DNA of 6,394 bases from Anaerolineaceae bacterium UBA700. Its GTDB lineage: Bacteria; Chloroflexota; Anaerolineae; Anaerolineales; Anaerolineaceae. Below, one piece after another: positions 1 to 5,087 of this stretch. Every line of letters begins with the position of its first letter. Position 1 is the first letter of the stretch. The translations under genes and the position numbers were made by a program. Below the pieces are notes generated by a model. It saw nothing but the letters and a program-made list of their open reading frames with translations. It had not been told where the DNA came from and did no database searches. The stretch covers positions 1 through 6,394 of the forward strand of contig DBMK01000098.1 in assembly GCA_002298885.1 (NCBI GenBank). The letters are read 5' to 3'.

Positions 1-23
1 TTTTGCCCACTTCGTGGGCAAAA
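1..23. repeat. Perfect short hairpin with U-side first
   Basis: Bases 1-10 (TTTTGCCCAC) are exactly complementary to bases 14-23 (GTGGGCAAAA), leaving a TTC loop. The T-run comes before the GC stem and the A-run after it, on both strands, which is the reverse of a canonical intrinsic terminator. It may still help end an upstream transcript lying outside the window, or act as an RNA 3'-end stabiliser. The left flank is cut by the window edge. Confidence 0.6.
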
Positions 24-50
24 AACCGCATTGTTATTGGATAGATTGGA

Positions 51-56
51 TAAAAT
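51..56 (+). promoter_or_regulatory. Candidate -10 box for a leaderless transcript
   Basis: TAAAAT at 51-56 matches the bacterial -10 consensus in five of six positions. Initiation seven bases downstream would fall on the A of the ATG at 63, giving an mRNA without a leader. This agrees with the absence of any Shine-Dalgarno sequence before that ATG. The only TTG-type -35 candidate, TTGTTA at 31-36, is just 14 bp away, which is too short for a standard spacer. The assignment therefore rests on the -10 box and its position. Confidence 0.4.
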
Positions 57-62
57 AGTGCT

Positions 63-284
63 ATGACCGACGAACCGGTAGATCCATTAGAGCGCTTCTG
101 GGATGCGGTGCTGTCACGCCAACCGCGACGCATCCGGGCGGCGGTGCGCACACTGGATCCTGCAGCCCGCACTGCCCTCATCGCCCACCTGCAGCGCATG
201 TCCAGCGAAGACGGCTGGCACCCCGAGCAGCGCGCCTCGGCAGAGGCGGCGCTGCGAATAATTTTGGAGAAGGAAAAAGAGTAA
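63..284 (+). CDS. Small hypothetical protein, 73 aa
   Basis: I do not recognise this protein. It is a soluble, charged, probably all-helical polypeptide with no signal peptide, membrane segment or cysteine. It has an acidic N-terminus (TDEPVDPLERFWDAV), an arginine-rich middle (RQPRRIRAAVRTLDPAARTA), and a C-terminal helix ending in a lysine/glutamate tail. Several features favour a real gene: GC-rich codons with a third-position GC bias, abrupt loss of that bias after the stop, and a -10 box placed so that transcription would begin on the ATG. No ribosome binding site precedes it. It lies 120 bp before the membrane glycosyltransferase gene on the same strand, with a repeat tract between them, so co-transcription is possible but not shown. 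The protein could be a small regulatory or adaptor protein; nothing in the sequence decides this. Confidence 0.6.
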   Translation: MTDEPVDPLERFWDAVLSRQPRRIRAAVRTLDPAARTALIAHLQRMSSEDGWHPEQRASAEAALRIILEKEKE

Positions 285-295
285 TAAAGCATTTT

Positions 296-400
296 CGGTT
301 TTCAATTTTCCATTTTCGATTTCCATTCACTACTCTCTATTCTCTAATCTCGATTCTCTATTCTCGATTTCACGTTTCACGCTTCACGTTTCACGCCCTC
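296..400. repeat. Degenerate 7-bp tandem repeat tract
   Basis: The 105 bases divide without a gap into 15 heptamers. Their unit drifts gradually along the tract, for example CAATTTT at 303, TATTCTC at 338 and at 359, and CGTTTCA at 373 and at 387. The last four bases of the unit go in blocks from TTTT through TCTC to TTCA. The plus strand is almost all pyrimidine plus A, with very few G. The tract fills the gap between two genes and ends five bases before the ATG at 405. I see no stem-loop or promoter in it. It looks like a repeat grown by local duplication with unit-by-unit divergence. Confidence 0.8.
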
Positions 401-404
401 CTTC

Positions 405-1604
405 ATGACTAAACTGCGCTCCTCCACTCTCCTCCCCCTCCTCCTCTTCCTCCTCGCCTGGGTCCTGCTGGCGCTCGGCATCCACAGCGTGATGCAGGGC
501 AACACGATGGGCTCGGATTTCTACCTGTTCTATCACGCCGGGCAGAATGCCTTTTTCGACCGGGTCAACCCGTACAGTGACGAGCAGGCGCGCCTGAACC
601 AGTTGGCCATCTTTAAACACCTGGCCGCGCCGGGGGAGGACGAGCTGGGCTTCGCCTACCCGCCCTACGCGCTGCTGCCGGTGTGGCCCACCCTGGGGCT
701 GGATTTCGCCTGGGCCCAGGCCGTGTGGGCTGCGTTTCTGCTGCTGGGCCTGGTCACCACGCTCGCCCTGGCCTTCCCCGGCGCGCCGGCCTGGATCGGT
801 GCCTCGACGATCTTCCTCTATCCCTTCACCTTTGGGCTGATCCTGGGGAATTTCGCCATCCTGATCGGGGCCATCCTGCTGCTGACCTACAGCCGCCTCA
901 CCCGCACCGCCGAATCCAGCCGGCCGGCGCAGGCGGCGTTGGGCGTGCTGCTGGCCTGGGCTACGGTCAAGCCGCAATTCGCCTGGCTGTTCGTGCTCTT
1001 CTTTCTGTTGGCCGGGCTGCGCCGGCGCTGGTGGACCTTTCTGGTGGCCTTCGCCGGCGGACTGGCATTTTTTGCCGCCGTTTCCTTCGCCATCGTGCCC
1101 GGCTGGCCGGGGCTGTGGCTGGACCGCCTTTCGAAATATGCCGTCTACACCCAGGCCTGGCCGACCGCCGCCATCATCCTCCGGGATTTCCTGCCCCTCG
1201 ACCTCCTCACACCGCTGACCCTGGTGTTGGGGGCAGCCTTGTTGGCCGCCAGCGCCTGGCTGTTCCTGCGCTGGTGGAGGGGACACCTCGACCCGCTGCT
1301 TCTGCTGGCCTGGTGCGGTCTGGTCGTGTACGCTCTGCACCCGTGGGGCAAATCCTACGAGCAGATCGACTACCTGCTGCCTATTGTTGTTTGGGCTTGC
1401 CAGCTCCAAAAGGTCCGCTCGCCCGCCCGCCTGTTCTTCTGGCTGGGCAGCCTGGTCCTCTCCTGGGCCGCCTTTTATGTTTCCAGCCAGCCCGGCGCCC
1501 CGCCCGGCTCCTCCGAATGGCCCTTGCTCTTCAACGCCGTCTGGGTGGCGTGGATGTTCCTCCGCCAGCGCCGGCCCGCTGCGCAAGCCGCCGCGGCGAT
1601 TTAA
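405..1604 (+). CDS. GT87-like (DUF2029) membrane glycosyltransferase
   Basis: This is a polytopic inner-membrane protein of 399 aa, close to the usual length of GT87-family GT-C glycosyltransferases. Those enzymes (PimE is the best known) move a sugar from a polyprenyl-phosphate donor onto a glycan or lipid on the outer face of the membrane. Helix 1 spans about residues 9-29. The first outer loop carries the family pattern: Asp38 in GSDFY is the candidate catalytic base, followed by NPYS at 55-58. Next come FAYPP at 83-87, LGN at 147-149 where many relatives have GQ, and VKPQ at 188-191 before a further helix and an Arg/Trp-rich turn (206-210). A late loop has HPWGKSYEQID at 312-322. The ATG at 405 precedes helix 1, and the next Met (residue 30) would remove it. 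There is no Shine-Dalgarno; the upstream DNA is the heptamer tract. Donor and acceptor cannot be read from the sequence. Confidence 0.75.
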   Translation: MTKLRSSTLLPLLLFLLAWVLLALGIHSVMQGNTMGSDFYLFYHAGQNAFFDRVNPYSDEQARLNQLAIFKHLAAPGEDELGFAYPPYALLPVWPTLGLDFAWAQAVWAAFLLLGLVTTLALAFPGAPAWIGASTIFLYPFTFGLILGNFAILIGAILLLTYSRLTRTAESSRPAQAALGVLLAWATVKPQFAWLFVLFFLLAGLRRRWWTFLVAFAGGLAFFAAVSFAIVPGWPGLWLDRLSKYAVYTQAWPTAAIILRDFLPLDLLTPLTLVLGAALLAASAWLFLRWWRGHLDPLLLLAWCGLVVYALHPWGKSYEQIDYLLPIVVWACQLQKVRSPARLFFWLGSLVLSWAAFYVSSQPGAPPGSSEWPLLFNAVWVAWMFLRQRRPAAQAAAAI

Positions 1605-1611
1605 AGAATGG

Positions 1612-1660
1612 GTGTTATTTGATGAATGCGGCGCTTCGCACCGCATTCATCAAATAACAC
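1612..1660. terminator. 20-bp perfect hairpin between convergent genes
   Basis: Bases 1612-1631 pair perfectly with 1641-1660. The 9-base loop (1632-1640) can add two more G-C pairs around TTC after one mismatch. The hairpin starts 8 bp after the glycosyltransferase stop and ends 37 bp from the stop of the minus-strand membrane gene, the expected place for a shared bidirectional terminator. Neither side has a proper U-run: the plus transcript continues AUAGAUAAAAUU and the minus transcript CAUUCUUUAAA. It may therefore act as a 3'-end barrier or a Rho-assisted stop, or be a palindromic repeat element. Confidence 0.55.
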
Positions 1661-1669
1661 ATAGATAAA

Positions 1670-1698
1670 ATTCGTGACAATTCGTGTAATTAGCGGAT
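1670..1698. repeat. Dispersed direct repeat, copy 1
   Basis: ATTCGT, four variable bases (GACA), then ATTCGTGTAATTAGCGGAT, followed shortly by a T-run. The same arrangement recurs at 3521-3549. The copy ends on the first base of the reverse-strand stop codon of the membrane gene, so the edge of the repeat contributes to that stop. The unit contains its own short 10-bp-spaced duplication of ATTCGT. Confidence 0.75.
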
Positions 1699-3173
1699 CA
1701 GCTTTTTCTCATCTTAAACACGAGGAAAACCAGCACCCCCAAACTGATCCCTGCTCCGCCGATTATTGCCGCAACATACGCCGGGTCCGGGTGGTTGGCC
1801 GGGACTAACGGCGCCAGCGGCGCGCCGGGAGCAAAATAGGCGCCGAGCTGGTCGACCTTCCACAGCAGGCGGTGCTGCTCCAGGTCGTGCGCCAACAGCA
1901 GGAATCCCGCTAGAACGGCAGCCTGTGCGGCGCGCCCAAGCGCGCCACGCTCCAGCGAGCGGTCCAGCCAGCGCTGCAGCCCAATTGCCGCCAGCACGCT
2001 CAGGAAGGCCAGCACCAGGCCCAGGAAGCGTGAGGAGACGCGCTCCCCGGTGAGCATGGGAACGTGCAGGGCGAAGACAAGCTGGTAAAAGCGGCCGATG
2101 CTCAGTAGGGCCACCACGCCCAGGGAACCGAACAAGGCCAGACGGCGCTGGGCGCCTTTTTCCCAGGCCAGCCAGGCATAAATTCCAAATGTTAGTATGA
2201 AGGCCAACCCGGCCACGCCGATGTAGTGATCGAACTCTGGCCAGATCACCTGCGGAGTGAGAATCGAAATCGGTTGGTTGACGGCCTGTGGCCCCTTGAG
2301 GCTCACCAGCCCTTCCAGCAGGTCGCCCAGGCTGGCAAAACCGGAATGGAAAGAGTCCTGCAGGCTGCCGGCTTCCAGTGCGGACGGGACAATACGGAAG
2401 GCGCACAAGCCCAGGCCGAAAATGAGGGCCAGGTAGACCTGGCGGAAGTGTGCCCAGTAAAAAACTCCCAGGCAGGCCAGCAGCAGGATGACCCACACCA
2501 CCAGGTGGAACGAGCCCTGCAGGAAGGCCAGAGCCATCCAGACAGCCACCCAGCCGATCCAGCGCCAGCCGGCCGGCTCCTCGAAAAGGCGCAGCACCAG
2601 CAGCGCCAGGTAGGGCAGCAGGAAATATCCGCCCCACGAAAAATGGCCCAGCGAATAATGGTCGACGATGTGCCCGTTGAAGTTGAACAGGCAGTACATC
2701 ACGCCGAATGCCGCCAGCGAAAGGCGGTAGCGCCTGCGCAGCAGCAGCAGGCCAACGAACCCCAGGCTGTAAAGGAACAGCACGTCCGCCAATACGAAGG
2801 ACCCGGGTTCCATAACCCCCAGCAGGAGCACCTGCGGTGAGAGCACCACGTCCGGGATCGCCAGGAAGCGGTCGGTGATGTTCTTCAGGCCGGTCGCCTG
2901 GTCCACCTGCAGCGGCAGCACGCCCTGCCGGATGGCGCTCTGGGTGAAACCCAGCCGCGGCCCGGTGATCTCGTACCAGTCGAGCTGGTCAAAAGGGATG
3001 CGCCCCCAATTCAAAAAATCTCCCCATTGGAAGATGCCGCTGGCGAAAAGAACACATAACAGCAGCAGTTCCGCCAGCCGCCCGAGCCTGGCGGTGGGCT
3101 GGCGGAACAGCGCCGCCCAAATCTCCCCCGCGCTGCGCTGGAGGCGGGCTGAAATTGTGTTGATGTTGTCCAC
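1698..3173 (-). CDS. Polytopic membrane protein, YfhO/GT-C-like
   Basis: This 491-aa protein has many hydrophobic segments, roughly ten or more, including about 33-50, 126-145, 151-166 and 182-195 and a last one near 467-486. It ends in a basic KMRKS tail. After helix 1 an outer loop holds two acidic residues (Asp62, Asp65, in PFDQLDWYE), then QGVLPL at 83-88. The order resembles the first loop of YfhO-type and other GT-C glycosyltransferases, where an acidic residue and a G-x-LPLW-like stretch are common. A His-rich patch follows (GHIVDHYSLGHFSW, 167-180). It is much shorter than typical YfhO proteins (800 aa or more), so the family call is tentative; function may be lipid-linked sugar transfer. 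The start is a GTG at 3173-3171 without a Shine-Dalgarno sequence; an extended -10 box lies nine bases upstream. The gene converges with the GT87-like gene and is flanked by two copies of a direct repeat. Confidence 0.7.
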   Translation of the reverse strand: MDNINTISARLQRSAGEIWAALFRQPTARLGRLAELLLLCVLFASGIFQWGDFLNWGRIPFDQLDWYEITGPRLGFTQSAIRQGVLPLQVDQATGLKNITDRFLAIPDVVLSPQVLLLGVMEPGSFVLADVLFLYSLGFVGLLLLRRRYRLSLAAFGVMYCLFNFNGHIVDHYSLGHFSWGGYFLLPYLALLVLRLFEEPAGWRWIGWVAVWMALAFLQGSFHLVVWVILLLACLGVFYWAHFRQVYLALIFGLGLCAFRIVPSALEAGSLQDSFHSGFASLGDLLEGLVSLKGPQAVNQPISILTPQVIWPEFDHYIGVAGLAFILTFGIYAWLAWEKGAQRRLALFGSLGVVALLSIGRFYQLVFALHVPMLTGERVSSRFLGLVLAFLSVLAAIGLQRWLDRSLERGALGRAAQAAVLAGFLLLAHDLEQHRLLWKVDQLGAYFAPGAPLAPLVPANHPDPAYVAAIIGGAGISLGVLVFLVFKMRKS

Positions 3174-3182
3174 GGTGGGTTA

Positions 3183-3191
3183 ATTTTAGCA
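3183..3191 (-). promoter_or_regulatory. Extended -10 promoter of the membrane gene
   Basis: On the minus strand the sequence reads TGCTAAAAT, a full TGn extension plus a five-of-six -10 box. It lies nine bases before the GTG start at 3173. Initiation about seven bases downstream (near 3176) would leave only about three bases of leader, in keeping with the missing Shine-Dalgarno sequence. No -35 match is present at 17 bp, which is normal for an extended -10 promoter. Confidence 0.45.
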
Positions 3192-3214
3192 TGGGGTTTC
3201 AGAATAATATTCTA

Positions 3215-3473
3215 GTTACGACTTATAAGCTTTTATAAATTAATCGGGTAATTCAAAAAACGGATGCCAAAACCTACCTCACCCCCCAGCCCCCTCTCCA
3301 TGAAATGGAGAGGGGGAGAAACCGATTTTCCCACCAGGGGAGCACGTCTCACAGCTACTTTCACTGCGCGCTCCCCTCTCCATTCCATGGAGAGTGGCCG
3401 GGGGTGAGGTCAGGTTTTGAATCCCAATTTTCAAGGTTACCCGATTTACTTGGAAAAATTCATAAGTCATTAC
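3215..3473. mobile_element. MITE-like element with long imperfect inverted repeats
   Basis: The two halves are reverse complements around position 3344. The outermost 34 bases (3215-3248 against 3440-3473) align without gaps at 25 of 34. A perfect 10-bp block AATCGGGTAA (3242-3251) answers TTACCCGATT (3437-3446). Further in, CAAAACCT, then ACCTCACCCCC and CTCTCCATG, occur in both arms with small indels. Each arm also holds its own hairpin: a 12-bp stem at 3290-3301/3305-3316 with loop GAA, and an 8-bp stem at 3376-3383/3387-3394 with loop TCC. About 50 unpaired bases (3319-3370) lie between the arms. There is no transposase, and no target-site duplication is obvious, so mobility is inferred. 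A non-mobile clover-like palindromic repeat is the alternative. Confidence 0.6.
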
Positions 3474-3520
3474 TACGTTTCCAGATTCATAATTCATGGA
3501 TATATTCTTTCTTAATGACC

Positions 3521-3549
3521 ATTCGTCCCCATTCGTGTAATTAGCGGAT
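3521..3549. repeat. Dispersed direct repeat, copy 2
   Basis: ATTCGT, CCCC, then ATTCGTGTAATTAGCGGAT, followed by a run of six T. It matches copy 1 (1670-1698) at 26 of 29 bases; all differences fall in the four-base linker, and the last 19 bases are identical. The two copies lie in the same orientation 1,851 bp apart and bracket the minus-strand membrane gene plus the inverted-repeat element. The end of this copy overlaps the -35 box of the kinase promoter. Confidence 0.75.
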
Positions 3550-3578
3550 TGATTTTTTCCTTACCAACCGTCTATAAT
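3549..3578 (+). promoter_or_regulatory. Sigma-70-type promoter of the kinase operon
   Basis: A perfect TATAAT at 3573-3578 stands 18 bp after TTGATT at 3549-3554, which matches the -35 consensus in four of six positions. Initiation would fall near A3585, giving a leader of about 45 nt before the ATG at 3630. This rules out the in-frame ATG at 3549 as the start, because it would lie upstream of the transcript. Confidence 0.65.
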
Positions 3579-3615
3579 CGTTATATACTTGAAACCACCC
3601 CACATTACCATCTCC

Positions 3616-3620
3616 GGAGG
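3616..3620 (+). promoter_or_regulatory. Ribosome binding site of the sugar kinase
   Basis: GGAGG at 3616-3620, nine bases before the ATG at 3630. It decides the start of the kinase gene against the longer in-frame reading from 3549. Confidence 0.75.
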
Positions 3621-3629
3621 CTTCATTTC

Positions 3630-5087
3630 ATGGCGAACGAGCGCAACCTACCCAAGGAAATCCTGCAGTTCGAATGGTTGCTTAAGAAACCCAACAGCGA
3701 CCTGACCGGGCTGGCCGGCTACTTCAACACCGGCGAGATCATCGTCACCCGCGTCCCGGCCCGCCTGGACGTGATGGGCGGCATTTCGGATTATTCCGGG
3801 GCCAACGTGTGCGAGGGCGTCCTCGGCGGAGGGATGGTCATTGCACTCCAGCCGCGCACCGACCGCACCCTGCGCATCCGCACCATGCAGGCCAAGCAGA
3901 TCGGGCTGCCGGTGGAGACGCGCATCCCGCTGGACTATTTCGAAAGCGGCAACGGGTTTGTCTCCTATGAGCAGGTGCAGGCTCTGTGCAAGAGCAACCC
4001 GCTCTCCTCCTGGGCGGCCTACATCGGCGGCAGCATCTTCACCCTGCTCAAAGAGCAATCCATCCATCTGCCGTTCGGATTCAGCCTGTTCCTGCTCAGC
4101 GGGGTGCCCATGAACGTGGGCATCGGCAGCTCGGCCGCCACCGAAATCGCCGCCCTGTACTGCCTGCAGAATTACCTCCAGATGGATATCTCCGAGACCC
4201 AGCTCGCCAAGCTGGGGCAGTTGGCCGAAAACCTGGTCGTCGGCGCGCCCTGCGGCATCATGGACCAGATCACGGTCACCAGCGGGCGCCAGGGCAAGCT
4301 GACCCACATCCTGTGCCGCCCGGGCAGCATCATGCGCGAGATCGAGATCCCGCCCGAGACAGCCTTCGTGGGCATCAATTCGATGGTCAAGCACTCGGTG
4401 GGAGGTGCCGCCTACAGCGACGTGCGCGTCGGGGCCTTCATGGGCAAGCGTATCATCAACCATGTCCGTGAGCAGCGCGGCGAAAAGCCCTTGCAGTACC
4501 TGACCGAGCTGACGCCCGATTTGTTCGAAAAGAACTACCGCGAATGCCTGCCCCAGACGATGATCGGATCGGATTTTCTGACCAAATACCAGTCCCACGA
4601 CGACCCGATCACCCGCATCCAGCCCGACGCCACCTACCGCGTTCAGGGCCCCTCCGCCCACCCGGTCTACGAGAACGACCGCGTGCTCAAGTTCATGGAT
4701 CACCTGAGCGCGGCTACCGAGAAGGGTAAGAATGAGGCTGAGCTGGTCAGTGCCGGCGAATGCATGGTCGCCTCGCACGAGAGCTACCGCGATAACTGCC
4801 ACCTGTCTGTCCCCGAGGTCGATTTCATCGTGGACGCGGTGCGTTCGCGCGGACCGGCCCGCGGCCTGTACGGCGCCAAGATCACCGGCGGCGGCTCGGG
4901 CGGGACGGTGGCCGTCTTCGGGCGCCAGGAGGCCCTCACCACCGAAATACCGGCCATCGCCCGCGAATACAAGCGCCTGACCGGCCTGGAAGCGGACATC
5001 TTCGAGGGCTCCTCCCAGGGAGCGATCGAGTTCGGCTCGTATCGCTATACGTTTGGCCCGATGGGCTGGATCCGCTCGATATGCTGA
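3630..5087 (+). CDS. GHMP sugar kinase, L-arabinokinase-like
   Basis: A cytoplasmic kinase of 485 aa that should phosphorylate a free sugar at C1 with ATP. All three GHMP motifs are present. Motif 1 is PARLDVMGGISDYSG at 43-57, where galactokinases have GRVNLIGEHTDYNGG. Motif 2 is GIGSSAA at 164-170, the phosphate-binding loop. Motif 3 is GAKITGGGSGG at 415-425. Asp212 in CGIMDQ is the expected catalytic base. Other stretches (HSVGGAAYSDVRVGAFMG at 255-272, SHDDPIT at 322-328, HPVYEN at 344-349, FEGSSQGA at 458-465) agree with my memory of the kinase half of plant L-arabinokinase (ARA1), rather than with GalK. The plant protein's N-terminal glycosyltransferase-like half is absent. The start at 3630 follows GGAGG; the 3' end overlaps the next gene by 7 bp, so the two are probably coupled in translation. 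L-arabinose is the best substrate guess; galactose or another sugar is possible. Confidence 0.85.
   Translation: MANERNLPKEILQFEWLLKKPNSDLTGLAGYFNTGEIIVTRVPARLDVMGGISDYSGANVCEGVLGGGMVIALQPRTDRTLRIRTMQAKQIGLPVETRIPLDYFESGNGFVSYEQVQALCKSNPLSSWAAYIGGSIFTLLKEQSIHLPFGFSLFLLSGVPMNVGIGSSAATEIAALYCLQNYLQMDISETQLAKLGQLAENLVVGAPCGIMDQITVTSGRQGKLTHILCRPGSIMREIEIPPETAFVGINSMVKHSVGGAAYSDVRVGAFMGKRIINHVREQRGEKPLQYLTELTPDLFEKNYRECLPQTMIGSDFLTKYQSHDDPITRIQPDATYRVQGPSAHPVYENDRVLKFMDHLSAATEKGKNEAELVSAGECMVASHESYRDNCHLSVPEVDFIVDAVRSRGPARGLYGAKITGGGSGGTVAVFGRQEALTTEIPAIAREYKRLTGLEADIFEGSSQGAIEFGSYRYTFGPMGWIRSIC

Larger units (their letters stand above)
3174..3629. other. Intergenic region with repeats and divergent promoters
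   Basis: This 456-bp AT-richer gap separates the divergent membrane gene and kinase operon. From left to right it holds the minus-strand extended -10 promoter, a two-armed inverted-repeat element (about 3215-3473), a stretch with weak 7-base periodicity (for example ATTCATA followed by ATTCATG at 3485-3498), the second copy of the dispersed direct repeat, the kinase promoter, and the kinase leader. I see no convincing coding sequence in it. Short open frames here lie inside the inverted repeat. Confidence 0.7.

Noticed and set aside
296..400. CRISPR-like array or binding-site array
   Set aside because: The units are contiguous heptamers with drifting sequence and no spacers, so this is a degenerate tandem repeat.
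384..1646. 420-residue open frame on the minus strand opposite the GT87-like gene
   Set aside because: Its composition is mostly Gln, Gly, Pro, Glu and Arg, typical of an antisense shadow of a GC-rich gene; the plus frame has clear membrane segments and family motifs.
3279..3544. Short open frames on both strands in the intergenic gap (3279-3497 minus, 3305-3544 plus)
   Set aside because: They run through the inverted-repeat element, lack ribosome sites and have repeat-derived composition.
3549..3629. Longer N-terminus for the sugar kinase beginning at the ATG at 3549
   Set aside because: It lies upstream of the predicted transcript start near 3585, has no ribosome site, and adds 27 residues unlike the family; the ATG at 3630 follows GGAGG.
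3579..3629. Riboswitch or attenuator in the kinase leader
   Set aside because: The predicted leader is only about 45 nt and shows no stem-loop beyond the ribosome site.
3648..4802. 384-residue open frame on the minus strand inside the kinase gene
   Set aside because: It is an antisense shadow; the plus frame carries all GHMP kinase motifs.
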